Assembly (NCBI RefSeq): GCF_000621705.1
Contig: NZ_JHXO01000005.1
Coordinates: forward strand, 434,001-498,000
Reading direction: 5' to 3'
Source: Prolixibacter bellariivorans ATCC BAA-1284
GTDB lineage: Bacteria > Bacteroidota > Bacteroidia > Bacteroidales > Prolixibacteraceae
DNA length: 64,000 bases
Each line of letters starts with the position of its first letter. The first letter of the stretch is position 1. The translations under genes were made by a program, and so were the position numbers. The notes beneath the pieces are model-generated. The model had not been told where the DNA came from. It saw nothing but the letters and a program-made list of their open reading frames with translations, and did not search any database. Positions 8,101-17,390 of this stretch are shown piece after piece.

Positions 8101-9203
8101 ACACTGTGCGAACGGGTAACAATCCAAAGGTTATTTTCCTTGTCAGGCGTAACCGATGTGACTGATATGCCATCCAGTTTCGAACGCAGGTAGTTATTGT
8201 TATTAAAACGTTCTTTGTAGCTGTACCGGACCGTAAAGCCCTGGTCGTACGAACCGATCCAAAGGTTTTTCTGCGAATCGGTGAAGAATGTAGTAATTTC
8301 AACGTTGGGCATTTCAAACGGGAAACCGTTTTCCGATTGGTGCACAACAGTTCCTGTAAATTTATTGTATAAAAACACGCCGTCTTTTTGAGTCTTGATC
8401 AAAAAAGAGGAGTTATTGTAGGGATACATACCTGTAATAATTGCTTTCCCCAGTACCGGATGATTGGTAATTTCTTTAGGAACACTTTGATAAGTTTCTG
8501 TACGGGTATCATATATTTCCAGGTGATCCCACGAGGCCAACCATAATTTACCGTCTTTGGTTAAATAGGAAAATGTAATAAACCGGGTGGGTTTAAGCTG
8601 TTTTTTTATCTTATAAGTATGACTACTGCAACATCGCACTTCATGAGGTGTAACCAGCCAAATGTTGTTCGATTTATCAACAAAACATTGGGTAATACTG
8701 TGTTCCCAGGACAAGCTATCGATTACCGGTACAAATTTATTTTTACCGGGTTCATAAACACAGATTTGATAGTTCAGGCTAAGGAAAAGTTTACCATCAT
8801 TGTTTTCAAAGAACTGAAAAGCATTCTTACTGTCACTTTCAATCGGAATTTGCTCGAAGCAATCCTGGTCATTATAACGACATACTCCATTCACCGTAGC
8901 GACCCACAGCCGGTTTTTCGAATCGTTATATAAATGCTGAATGCGGTTTTCGCAAAGACTTAACGAATCGTTTGTTTTAAAATATTGGTGAAATTCATAA
9001 CCATTGTATTTATTCAGCCCCCTGATGGTACTGATCCAAATATGCCCGAAAGCGTCTTCAGCAAACGAAGTAACTTCTTGATTGGAAATGTCATTGGAAA
9101 TAACAGGGCTCTCTTCAAATCCCGTCTCATTAAAGCTTTCTCCTTTCCCATAAATTGAAAAAGCCAGAAGTAAAGTGAACAGAAAAACGAAACGTCTCTT
9201 CAT
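5163..9203 (-). CDS. Hybrid two-component system regulator (HTCS): periplasmic beta-propeller sensor, kinase, receiver, AraC output
   Basis: One-protein signalling system of 1346 residues. Order: signal peptide (MKRRFVFLFTLLLAFSIYG), Reg_prop beta-propeller repeats to about 660 (motifs such as DIWIGTIANGLFRY, NIWVGTLYGLSKYD), Y_Y_Y domain, membrane helix about 767-787, histidine kinase with H823 in NLSHEFRTPLT, ATPase domain with NLISNALKF and a G-x-G-I-G-L-Y box, receiver with phospho-acceptor D1144 (LCDVVMPG), then an AraC HTH pair at the C-terminus. HTCS proteins sense breakdown products of a glycan in the periplasm and switch on the adjacent SusCD genes. The start was set at the ATG at 9203: an upstream extension exists, but the signal peptide begins here and an exact TACTTTTG -7 box lies at 9225-9232. 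It is divergent from the carboxylesterase/SusCD genes. Confidence 0.93.
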   Translation of the reverse strand: MKRRFVFLFTLLLAFSIYGKGESFNETGFEESPVISNDISNQEVTSFAEDAFGHIWISTIRGLNKYNGYEFHQYFKTNDSLSLCENRIQHLYNDSKNRLWVATVNGVCRYNDQDCFEQIPIESDSKNAFQFFENNDGKLFLSLNYQICVYEPGKNKFVPVIDSLSWEHSITQCFVDKSNNIWLVTPHEVRCCSSHTYKIKKQLKPTRFITFSYLTKDGKLWLASWDHLEIYDTRTETYQSVPKEITNHPVLGKAIITGMYPYNNSSFLIKTQKDGVFLYNKFTGTVVHQSENGFPFEMPNVEITTFFTDSQKNLWIGSYDQGFTVRYSYKERFNNNNYLRSKLDGISVTSVTPDKENNLWIVTRSHSVQIYRNDTKKLQQIPLESLSPHWSPFQHRVRKVFVDRENNIWLLSDWLLLKARYHKGKLEIKKDWYFPTGIMCITQDPRGTIWLGGRNENIYVMRKGENRFELFPLYGKGFKFTPKMITLSTGQVLVATFEEDLQLIDPDTWKVSTIPILKYIKSSKFIPVSLYEDTVGDIWIGTIANGLFRYSTKNRKMEALQGTACPDISSITEDALGNIWVGTLYGLSKYDRTTGHFINYYKEDGIGGNQFNEQSVCRLPDNSLIFGGTHGLTFFNPVDITYKRNIPLVFEDLKIHNKLEHPFVSRNIDKHLSFNPKIDLKHSENSFTISFAALDYCEFERVHYLYKLEGFDKMWIDANNNHEAYYSNVPAGKYTFRVKIYNKERNINETENSIAVRVRPAPWLSWPAILAYIVILVLILKLSVNTYRRIKTERDKAIQAEREKEQEQRVNKMNMSFFSNLSHEFRTPLTMISGPVSMLCSDETIQGENKQLLSIVRRSVNRMLRLVNQLMDFNKLENDTLKLKVEPTDMINELKRSIDIFHLNAREKGIKLNTYGLEDSYVAWIDSDKLEKITANLISNALKFTPPGGEIDISFDTITRDKAARMFPLTEKDIDIQYAKISVADTGKGIPDDKLEKVFERFYQLNNQSNEFYNWGTGIGLYYAQRLTQLHHGFIKAGNRERGGAVFTFIVPVSEIAYSEEERMAPASDDIETAYIQQTEEQTQVIAPPPSKNKPKVLIIDDDTEIVHYLRSILSVQYHVEYKFDADSAYKSLKVLEPDLILCDVVMPGTDGFEFCRMVKENLSFSHIPVILVTAKATVENQVEGLNTGADAYVTKPFDPSYLVALINSQLNNRKKLQNLLGSTTKGEKIDKELLTPHDNSFMTNLYELMENELSNSELNVNRMTEVLKISRTKFYYKVKGLTGKNPNVFFKTYKLNRAAELLNEGKLNISEIADMTGFSTPSHFSVSFKKQFGVSPSEFVRKNHG

Positions 9204-9224
9204 TTGGTTAGCGCTTGATTCTTT

Positions 9225-9232
9225 CAAAAGTA
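9225..9232 (-). promoter_or_regulatory. Candidate -7 promoter box for the HTCS gene
   Basis: On the minus strand the sequence reads TACTTTTG, an exact match to the Bacteroidota -7 consensus TAnnTTTG, about 22 bases before the chosen HTCS start. No clear -33 TTTG is seen. Its position inside the longer ORF supports the shorter start. Confidence 0.5.
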
Positions 9233-9423
9233 AAAATAAAACAGGTCTTCCATTTCTGAAAAACTGTTCGTCAACACATTTTGAATAAATACGAAAGGAA
9301 TTGAACAAATAGAAAAGTTAAACTGAACAGATTGACAATTCCGAAGAACGTATCGGCAACTCCCTTTCAGTACAGTACATTAAACTTATCCTATCAAAAA
9401 AACCGACATAAAACCTGGTACTT

Positions 9424-11070
9424 ATGAAACTAAAAATTGCACTGTTATCAATCTGTCTCATTCCTTTTTGGGCTTGTAATAACTCAAAAGTGGTGGCAGA
9501 TAAAAGTCCGGAAACCGGAAAGATTACGGCCTCGGACAATGTTGCAGTGGTTAAAACCGAATCGGGAAAAGTCGCCGGATATATCGAAGACGGGACCTAT
9601 ATTTATAAAGGTATCCCATATGCAAAAGCAGAGCGTTTTATGCCTCCGCAAGAACCCGATAAATGGGATGGCATCAGAAGTTCGCGGGCGTATGGCCCCA
9701 CCTGTCCTCAAGGAAAGCGGATGGGTTGGTATTCCGATATACAGGCTTTTGCTTTTGATTGGGACGATGGTTATCCCAACGAAGATTGTTTGAGGGTGAA
9801 TGTATGGACCCCCGGAATAAATGATGGGGAAAAACGCCCGGTAATGGTTTGGCTGCACGGCGGAGGTTATTCTGCCGGTTCGGGGCAGGAATTACCGGCA
9901 TACGATGGTACCCGTCTGGCCCGGAAAGGCGATGTGGTGGTTGTTTCGTTGAACCATCGGTTAAATGTACTGGGCTTTCTCGATTTGTCTGCATTTGGAG
10001 CGAAGTATGCAAAATCGGGCAATGTGGGATTGCTTGATCTGGTAGCTGCGTTGAAATGGGTGAAAGCCAATATTGCCAGTTTTGGTGGTGACCCTGATAA
10101 TGTAACCATCTTCGGACAATCAGGCGGCGGAGGAAAGGTTACTTCGCTGATTGCTACCCCAAGCGCCAAAGGCTTGTTTCAGAAAGCTATCGTGGAAAGC
10201 GGCTCATTGCTGGATGCCATGGATTCGAAGTATTCGCGCCGAATTGGGATAAAAGTCGCTGAACTCCTGAATCTAAAAGCCGGTCAAATAGATAAAATGC
10301 AGGATATCCCTTATGACGAGCTTCTGGATGCGGGAGACCGGGCAGTTGCAATGGTAAAAGAAGAGGCAAAAAAAGAAGGATTCTATCCGTCTCTCTTTGG
10401 ATGGGCTCCCACTGTAGATGGCTTGGTGTTACCATTGCAGCCGTCCGATCCCCGGGTGTACGAGCAGACCAAAGATATCCCGATGATTATCGGAACAACA
10501 CAGAATGAGTTCACGGCAAGTACCTATTTCCCTGCCTTGAGGGGAATTTCCATGGATTCGGCAAAGGTTATGCTGCAAAAAAAGTACGGCGACAAGACCA
10601 ATGAATTTTTGGCCGATTTTGCCAAAGCTTATCCGGGCTATAAGCCACAGGATTTATTTGATGTTGATTTCATCTTTCGCCCTGGAGCAATCAAACAAGC
10701 TACATTGAAAGCAGCTGCCAAGGGCGCCCCGATTTATATGTATCTGTTTGGATGGCAGTCGCCTGTACTCGATGGCATCCTCCGTTCGACACACTGCATG
10801 GAATTACCGTTTGTTTTCGATAACATTTATCGTTCCCGCCAAATGACCGGGGGAGGCGAAGCTGCTTATGAGCTGGCTGACAGGATGAGCAACGCCTGGA
10901 TAAATTTTGCGAAAACCGGAAATCCGGATGCCAAAGGATTACCTCACTGGGAGCCTTATACTCCCGAATCAGGGGCCACGATGTATTTCAACAACACATC
11001 TGAGATAAAACATCATCACGACAGAGCGTTGATGGAATTCATGAATTCATTTCCATTCAGAGGATTCTGA
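9424..11070 (+). CDS. Carboxylesterase type B family lipoprotein
   Basis: A 548-residue carboxylesterase/lipase (PF00135). Landmarks: GIPYAKAERF (63-72), EDCLRVNVWTP, oxyanion loop WLHGGGYSAGSG (143-154), nucleophile elbow F-G-Q-S233-G-G-G, the acid in TTQNEF, and His in RSTHCMELPFVF. The usual elbow is G-E-S-A-G-G; here Gln and Gly replace Glu and Ala. The N-terminus looks like an exported lipoprotein with Cys18, though the lipobox FWAC is weak. It is the first gene on the plus strand after the HTCS, 58 bases before susC, so it is probably in the same transcript. The enzyme would hydrolyse an ester bond on or released from the imported substrate. Substrate unknown. Confidence 0.85.
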   Translation: MKLKIALLSICLIPFWACNNSKVVADKSPETGKITASDNVAVVKTESGKVAGYIEDGTYIYKGIPYAKAERFMPPQEPDKWDGIRSSRAYGPTCPQGKRMGWYSDIQAFAFDWDDGYPNEDCLRVNVWTPGINDGEKRPVMVWLHGGGYSAGSGQELPAYDGTRLARKGDVVVVSLNHRLNVLGFLDLSAFGAKYAKSGNVGLLDLVAALKWVKANIASFGGDPDNVTIFGQSGGGGKVTSLIATPSAKGLFQKAIVESGSLLDAMDSKYSRRIGIKVAELLNLKAGQIDKMQDIPYDELLDAGDRAVAMVKEEAKKEGFYPSLFGWAPTVDGLVLPLQPSDPRVYEQTKDIPMIIGTTQNEFTASTYFPALRGISMDSAKVMLQKKYGDKTNEFLADFAKAYPGYKPQDLFDVDFIFRPGAIKQATLKAAAKGAPIYMYLFGWQSPVLDGILRSTHCMELPFVFDNIYRSRQMTGGGEAAYELADRMSNAWINFAKTGNPDAKGLPHWEPYTPESGATMYFNNTSEIKHHHDRALMEFMNSFPFRGF

Positions 11071-11128
11071 ATAATCTAACATATCCAACCGTAAACCACC
11101 TGTATTCAACCATTAAACTAATTAAATC

Positions 11129-14100
11129 ATGAGAAATGAAAAAACGACCCAACGCGGGCAAGTAGCATTGGCTACGATACCCCGGTTGGGATTACTGATT
11201 CTTTGTTTGCTTTTGAATTTTTCATTCGTAAAAGCACAGGAACCCATTGATGTTTCGGGGGTTGTGACTGATACTGAGGGTGAACCTCTTATTGGGGTTA
11301 CAGTAGTGCTTAAAGGAACTACACAAGGCATCACAACTGACATTGACGGAAAATACAGACTTCCGAATGTAGCTTCCAACGGAACACTGGCCTTTTCATT
11401 TATTGGAATGGAAAAACAGGAGATAGCTATTGAGGGGAGGAAAGTGATAAATGTAACGCTAAAAGAACAAACGGTAGCCATCGATGAAGTAGTGGCAGTT
11501 GGTTATGGCGTTCAGAAAAAGAGCTCGGTAACCGGAGCCATCTCGCAGGTAAAATCCGAGGATTTGGAGAACCGTACGGCGGCTAACCCACTTCAATCAC
11601 TCTCAGGAAAGATGTCAGGAGTCCAGGTTTATTCATCATCTGCAGCTCCGGGTAGTTCTCCAACCATCCGTATTCGTGGTATTAATTCAAATAATGCCAT
11701 TAATCCTTTGTTTGTTGTAGATGGTCGCATTGCTTCCTCTATTGCAGGTATCGATCCAAACGATATTGAAAGTATGGAGATTCTGAAAGATGCCGCTTCT
11801 GCTGCTATATACGGAGCTCAGGCAGGTAACGGGGTGGTTCTTATTACGACCAAAAAGGGCAAAGTTGGTAAGGGAACCATTACCTATGATTACCAGTTGA
11901 GTTCGCAAAGGCTTGGGAAAGTCCCTCACATGATGAATTCAGAGCAATTTATCAACTATTGGGTTGAAGCCGGGAAATTTTCCATGGACAAGGTTTATCA
12001 GAATTGGGACTTCAAACAAAATACGGATTGGATTAACGAAATTTTTCAACCTTCGTTGATGCAACGACATAATCTGACTTTGCAGGGAGCCAATAAAGAC
12101 GGCGCTTTTTATGTATCCGGAAGTATGTTGGATAATAATGGAATGGTAGTAGGCGATGCTGATACCTACAAGCGTTATACGGGCATGATCAATGGCAGCT
12201 ACCATATCAAACCCTGGCTGGAGGTTGGAACCAATAACCAAATCGAGTATTATAAAACACGTTCGGTTTCAGAGGGCTCTGAATATTCATCACTTATTTT
12301 AAGTACGCTGCAGCTCGACCCGATGACTGCAGTTACTTACACAGAGGAGAATATGCCTGATAATATGCACCGAATTCTGGAAAATTACCGGGCAACAGGC
12401 AAAGGAGAGTTATTGGGAGATGGTCAGGGTAATTACTATGGGGTATCGCCTTACCTGTCAAGCGAGAATATTAACCCATTAATTATGCGTGACCGCAGCT
12501 ATTCAGAGTTGAGGGGTTATAACTTAAGCGGAACAACTTATATCAACCTGAAACCGGTAGAAGGACTCGTGATAACTTCCCGTTTTGGTTACTTGTTGGG
12601 AAGCACCGAGACGTATGGATACTCGAATGATTATTACGCCAATTCAATGGCTTTTCAGTATTATGTAGGGCTAAATGCTTCGACGGGTAACAAAACCAGA
12701 ACGCAGTGGGAGAATTTTGTCAACTATAAGCATTCTTTCGGAGAACATGATCTTACTGCTATGCTCGGTACCTCTTTTACGAAAATCCGTTCATACAGTG
12801 TTTCCGGAACTAAAAACGGAAGTGAGACCAACCTGGGCGTGTTGAGAGATGATCCCCGGTTTTACTACTTTGCTTACGCTACCGGAGAGGCGGTACAAAC
12901 CGTATCGGGAGGCGAACCAAATGTACAAACCCAGGATGCCTATTTCGGACGTCTTAGCTATGACTATGACGGAAAATACCTGGCACAAGTCTCATTGCGT
13001 TCCGATGCATTTGACTCCGCTTACCTTCCTATCGAAAACCGGTGGGGATACTTCCCTGCAGGTTCGCTGGGGTGGGTTATTTCCAGGGAGTCCTTCATGA
13101 CATCAACTGCGAGGTGGCTGGACCAATTGAAATTACGTTTTAGTTGGGGCCAAAATGGTTCTCTGGCGGGGCTTGGTGATTACGCCTACTTATCATCCAT
13201 ATCAAGTATTACATCAGATATAACCGGTAATACGTTACCTTATCCTTTTTCGTCGGAGTTGGTTTATAGTACAGGGTATAAACCTTCAACAACCGGGAAC
13301 GATGAATTAAAATGGGAAACACAACAGCAAACCGACATAGGTCTCGACGCAAGGCTGTTGAAAAGTCGGTTCAACCTGACCTTAGATTATTTCTATAAAA
13401 AGACAAAAGACCTGATTGTAACAGGTATCACTCCTTCAACCATTGTTGGGAATACAGCCTCGCCAATTAATGCCGGAGATATTGAGAACAAAGGAGTAGA
13501 ACTCGAATTAGGGTGGCAGGACAATATCAAAGGTTTTCATTATTCGATTCGTGGCAATATCTCCACCATCAAAAATAAGGTGACTTATATTCACCAATCT
13601 CTGGATTATATAGCGGGAGCTTCGTTCCATACGACTGACGGTATTACCCGTTTTGAAGTTGGTAAACCGGCTTGGTATTTCAGTGGATACGAGTACAAAG
13701 GAGTGGATTCTGCAACGGGAGACCCGCTTTTTGTTGACCAAAATGATGACGGGCTTATCAACGACGCGGATAAAGTTATGATTGGCAAGGGGCTTCCTGA
13801 CTTTACCTATGGTATTACGTTGAGTGCCGAATGGAAAGGGGTGGATTTAGTTTTATTCGGACAGGGCTCGCAAGGCAATGATGTTTATAGTTGTCTTAAC
13901 CGAACCGATTATGCCGTTAATAAGTTGACTTATTTTACTGAAGATCGTTGGAAATCTGATCATACAAATGGTACAGAACCTCGTGCCGGGGCTAACGATC
14001 TGGATAAGTATTATACTTCTTCAGCTTCTGTATTTGATGGTTCTTATTTTAAGATCAAGGAGATACAGTTGGGATACACCTTCCCTAAGAAAATAACTCA

Positions 14101-14275
14101 AAAAGTTAAGCTAAATAATTTACGCGTATATACTTCGCTGGAGGATTTCTTCACTTTTACTAACTATATCGGTTTTGATCCTGAGGTTACCGGTGTTGGT
14201 AATGCACTAGGTGTAGATAAAGGCAGTTATCCTACTTCCCGAAAAGTAATTTTCGGTGTTAATGTCATTTTTTAA
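11129..14275 (+). CDS. SusC/RagA-family TonB-linked outer-membrane transporter
   Basis: A 1048-residue SusC-like transporter. After a signal peptide (FSFVKAQ-E) comes a carboxypeptidase-D-regulatory-like domain (DVSGVVTDTEGEPLIGVTV), a TonB-box region (DEVVAVGYGVQKKSSVTGAI), the plug with IRIRGINSNN and FVVDG, and then the 22-strand barrel ending in RKVIFGVNVIF. SusC proteins import oligomers across the outer membrane using TonB energy, capped by a SusD lipoprotein. There is no STN signalling domain, which fits control by the HTCS and not by a sigma/anti-sigma pair. susD follows 29 bases later. Confidence 0.96.
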   Translation: MRNEKTTQRGQVALATIPRLGLLILCLLLNFSFVKAQEPIDVSGVVTDTEGEPLIGVTVVLKGTTQGITTDIDGKYRLPNVASNGTLAFSFIGMEKQEIAIEGRKVINVTLKEQTVAIDEVVAVGYGVQKKSSVTGAISQVKSEDLENRTAANPLQSLSGKMSGVQVYSSSAAPGSSPTIRIRGINSNNAINPLFVVDGRIASSIAGIDPNDIESMEILKDAASAAIYGAQAGNGVVLITTKKGKVGKGTITYDYQLSSQRLGKVPHMMNSEQFINYWVEAGKFSMDKVYQNWDFKQNTDWINEIFQPSLMQRHNLTLQGANKDGAFYVSGSMLDNNGMVVGDADTYKRYTGMINGSYHIKPWLEVGTNNQIEYYKTRSVSEGSEYSSLILSTLQLDPMTAVTYTEENMPDNMHRILENYRATGKGELLGDGQGNYYGVSPYLSSENINPLIMRDRSYSELRGYNLSGTTYINLKPVEGLVITSRFGYLLGSTETYGYSNDYYANSMAFQYYVGLNASTGNKTRTQWENFVNYKHSFGEHDLTAMLGTSFTKIRSYSVSGTKNGSETNLGVLRDDPRFYYFAYATGEAVQTVSGGEPNVQTQDAYFGRLSYDYDGKYLAQVSLRSDAFDSAYLPIENRWGYFPAGSLGWVISRESFMTSTARWLDQLKLRFSWGQNGSLAGLGDYAYLSSISSITSDITGNTLPYPFSSELVYSTGYKPSTTGNDELKWETQQQTDIGLDARLLKSRFNLTLDYFYKKTKDLIVTGITPSTIVGNTASPINAGDIENKGVELELGWQDNIKGFHYSIRGNISTIKNKVTYIHQSLDYIAGASFHTTDGITRFEVGKPAWYFSGYEYKGVDSATGDPLFVDQNDDGLINDADKVMIGKGLPDFTYGITLSAEWKGVDLVLFGQGSQGNDVYSCLNRTDYAVNKLTYFTEDRWKSDHTNGTEPRAGANDLDKYYTSSASVFDGSYFKIKEIQLGYTFPKKITQKVKLNNLRVYTSLEDFFTFTNYIGFDPEVTGVGNALGVDKGSYPTSRKVIFGVNVIF

Positions 14276-14304
14276 TCAATCAAACTAAAACCTCCTGTAT
14301 AATT

Positions 14305-15861
14305 ATGAAAAAGTTAATCAATTATATAATAATAGCATTGCTGCTTTCTACAGTTGTTTCCTGCGAAGATCAGCTGGATATAGAGCAGAAAGGAGCAGTA
14401 AGCTTTGAAGAGTTTTATAACTCAGATGAGAGTGCGAAAGAAGCGGTAACTTCCATTTACCTCGAGCTACGTTTGATGCAGTATAACTATAAATTTCTGA
14501 AGAATATCTGTTCCGATGATATGTGGGCTGGTGGGGCTGATCGTGGCGATAATCCGGATTTGGAGAAAATGAATGAATATACATTTAGCGCCGAACACTC
14601 CTTCTTATCGGGATGTTTTCAATCGTACTACAGTATTATTTACGATGCTAATATTGTATTGACATACACCAAACCTGAGTCGGACATCAAAAAACAAATG
14701 ATAGCTGAAGCAAAGGTGTTTCGTGCCTGGGCTTACATTGACCTGATCAGCATGTGGGGAACTCCTCCTTTGGTTGATCATCCATTGCAACCATCAGAAT
14801 ACCAAATGTCAAATGGTGATCCGGTAGAGCTGTGGGCATTTGTTGAAAGCAATTTGAATGAAGCGATCGAATCGGGGAGTCTGACTGAGAAAAGCAATGT
14901 TGACGATAAGTCGAATTATCGGGTAACCAAACAATTTGCACAAGCGCTTCTTGGAAAAGCCTATCTGTTTCAGGGAAAATATGCTGAGTCGTCGTCAGCC
15001 TTTGAAAAAGTCATTGGTTCCGGATTATATGCTTTATACCAGGGTGATTACGACAAGATCTTTTCTTTTGATAACAAGAACAATTGCGAGTCTCTGTTTG
15101 AATTGAATCGTGTGTCAGATGAAAATAGTGTGATGAATAACTTCGATTTCTATCACTTAATGATAGGGTGGCGTACCGACCGTTTTACAGAGACTCCGGT
15201 TACGTTGTTGGGCATGGCCTCTCTTGGATGGGGCTTTTGCGTTCCGCAAAAAGGATTGTACAATGCATTTGTTCAGGAGGAAGGTGCCGATGGTTATCGT
15301 TTGAACTTCACGCTGAAAACCTATCAGCAGATACAGGATATGGGTGTGTCGATGGATGGCGGTACGTCCATGATCAGCGACGGTCTTTTCAACTGGAAAA
15401 ACAGGGTGACCAGTGAAGAAGTTCCTGCAACCAGTGGTGGATTTGCCTGGGATGCCAATTTTAGGATCATGCGTTACGCCGAAGTATTGTTATTGGCAGC
15501 AGAAGCCAATTTGCAGTCAGGAAACCAATCCAAAGCAGATGAATACCTTAACATGATACGTACGCGTGCCCATCTGACAAGTGAAACGGCAACCATGGAT
15601 AATATCAAGAAGGAGAAACGACTGGAACTCTGCTTCGAAGATGTCCGCTACCAGGATTTGATTCGATGGGGAGATGCTCCGACGGTTTTGGCCAACCAGG
15701 GTGAAACTTATCCCAACATGAGTGCCAACGGGGTTGTGACATATAAATCAACCGGTAATACTGCCGGGAAATACGGATTTCAGGATCGGAATAATCTATT
15801 CCCGTTCCCATCAACCGAAATTCAGTTGAACAGCAATATTGTACAAAATCCCGGTTGGTAA
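14305..15861 (+). CDS. SusD/RagB-family outer-membrane lipoprotein
   Basis: A 518-residue SusD-like protein. A lipobox (TVVSC) places the lipidated Cys at residue 20. The N-terminal TPR-like helices are typical (DESAKEAVTSIYLELR, AEAKVFRAWAYIDLISMWGTPPLVDHPL), and so is the C-terminal RagB/SusD segment with KEKRLELCFEDVRYQDLIRWGD and FPFPSTEIQLN. SusD proteins sit as a lid on SusC at the cell surface and bind the glycan or other substrate. It is directly downstream of its susC and is co-transcribed with the two genes after it (gaps of 69 and 80 bases). Confidence 0.95.
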   Translation: MKKLINYIIIALLLSTVVSCEDQLDIEQKGAVSFEEFYNSDESAKEAVTSIYLELRLMQYNYKFLKNICSDDMWAGGADRGDNPDLEKMNEYTFSAEHSFLSGCFQSYYSIIYDANIVLTYTKPESDIKKQMIAEAKVFRAWAYIDLISMWGTPPLVDHPLQPSEYQMSNGDPVELWAFVESNLNEAIESGSLTEKSNVDDKSNYRVTKQFAQALLGKAYLFQGKYAESSSAFEKVIGSGLYALYQGDYDKIFSFDNKNNCESLFELNRVSDENSVMNNFDFYHLMIGWRTDRFTETPVTLLGMASLGWGFCVPQKGLYNAFVQEEGADGYRLNFTLKTYQQIQDMGVSMDGGTSMISDGLFNWKNRVTSEEVPATSGGFAWDANFRIMRYAEVLLLAAEANLQSGNQSKADEYLNMIRTRAHLTSETATMDNIKKEKRLELCFEDVRYQDLIRWGDAPTVLANQGETYPNMSANGVVTYKSTGNTAGKYGFQDRNNLFPFPSTEIQLNSNIVQNPGW

Positions 15862-15930
15862 TACCGGTAAGTTATTTGGGTATGATCATGAACCTGACTA
15901 GATTTTATTGAACTGTTAAAACAAAAGAAA

Positions 15931-17310
15931 ATGAATATAAAAACAGCATTAAGGTTATTTGGCTATCTCATGTTTGCGTCGTTGGTAATGACGTCATGTG
16001 AGAAAGAGGCAATTGATCCGCTTTCCGGTATATACACCCCGGCGACTTCATATAATTTGACAACACTCAGCTCACAGAGCAAGGCGAAAACCTCTGACGG
16101 TCAGTACAATATTTTTTCCATTAACGTGACCGATGATTCAGGAAATGACTTGAATATGAAGTTTATTGCCAGTGATTACTTTTTGCCGGCATCCGACTTC
16201 ACGCCCAGTGAGACGAATGTAAAAAATACGTATCTCATTGGTACCGACGGTTCGACCTTTGACGGAACACAAATATCAAACGGAACATTAAGTGTTGCAT
16301 TTGAGGATAGTGTGTACACGATGTCGGGCATACTCTATTTAGCTGATGAATCTGTCATTAAAGTAAGTTCACAGTTTACCATTGTATATGAGCAGCCACA
16401 GTTTGCATACACTAATACCATAACTGTTCCGGCTACATACGGCATGGCAGGAACCGCTATCGATGGATCGCAGCTCAATCAACTTACTGTGACCAATGGT
16501 ACAGATACCCTAGCCGTTTTTGAGTTGATTACAGCGGAAGGTGCAACCTCACTGTCCGGCGATTACAATGTTTTGGATGGCTCGGGTAGTACGATGGCGA
16601 TTGGAGATGCCAATTCAGGTTACTATGTTGATATGAGTTGGTTCGGAGGAGAAGGCGTTACCACCGGAGGATGCTATTACATTTCCAACAGCGAAGCGCA
16701 GTATATCCGCGCAGGTAGTGTAATTCATGTGGACGATAGCAACGGAACGCTGACCATTTCCGGTAGTAATCTTTATATACAGGATATCTCGACAGGCTCA
16801 AGCTTCGGCAACAAGACAGAAATGGGTAATTTTAGCTATACTGACGTTTCATTGAAAGGCCTTACGGTGACGAACGTTTTTTCAGCCTCGGCAATGGATT
16901 TAAGCGCTTATGGCGGAACAGGCTACGATATTACCCTGAAAATTTCTACTGACGGCGTAACCGCAGTATCGGACGGAGCAGGTGGTTTTACATTCTCAGG
17001 CAATGGAAATTACATTTCGCTCGATTTCCTGAGAGACGATGCCACACTTGCAGCAGGTACCTATAACATTGTTGCTAATGAGTCAGCAAGCACAGGAGAC
17101 TGTGTAGCCGGATATCCCGCTTTGTATGGTGATGGACTCTGGGGATCAGTTTTGGGTACAGTAACCGATGGTACCGCTTCAGATATGGCAATAACGGGGG
17201 GAACCGTTGAAGTATCTGAAACCGACGGCATCTATTCGATTACAGTTAACGCTACTATTGGCTCTGGCAGAGTGAAGGCTACTTATTCAGGAGCGATAAC
17301 AATCCAATAA
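15931..17310 (+). CDS. Surface lipoprotein with repeated beta-sandwich units (putative surface glycan-binding protein)
   Basis: A 459-residue lipoprotein (lipobox VMTSC, Cys23) in the position after susD where PULs encode surface glycan-binding proteins. No named domain is recognised. Three loosely repeated beta-rich stretches are seen at about 50-157, 185-285 and 325-459. Two of them open with L-x-x-G-x-YN-(V/I) (208-214 and 373-380), and all carry a (I)-x-x-G-(S/T)-(V/L)-x-V strand (ISNGTLSV, IRAGSVIHV, ITGGTVEV). Gly, Ser, Thr and Asp are very common, as in extracellular binding modules. The likely role, by position only, is holding substrate at the cell surface for the SusCD pair. Confidence 0.6.
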   Translation: MNIKTALRLFGYLMFASLVMTSCEKEAIDPLSGIYTPATSYNLTTLSSQSKAKTSDGQYNIFSINVTDDSGNDLNMKFIASDYFLPASDFTPSETNVKNTYLIGTDGSTFDGTQISNGTLSVAFEDSVYTMSGILYLADESVIKVSSQFTIVYEQPQFAYTNTITVPATYGMAGTAIDGSQLNQLTVTNGTDTLAVFELITAEGATSLSGDYNVLDGSGSTMAIGDANSGYYVDMSWFGGEGVTTGGCYYISNSEAQYIRAGSVIHVDDSNGTLTISGSNLYIQDISTGSSFGNKTEMGNFSYTDVSLKGLTVTNVFSASAMDLSAYGGTGYDITLKISTDGVTAVSDGAGGFTFSGNGNYISLDFLRDDATLAAGTYNIVANESASTGDCVAGYPALYGDGLWGSVLGTVTDGTASDMAITGGTVEVSETDGIYSITVNATIGSGRVKATYSGAITIQ

Positions 17311-17390
17311 GTTTAACCTGTTCATGTTTCTTAGTAAACACTATATAAACCTTTACAGGATTTTATACAAACAATAAAAACTTAAAGTGA

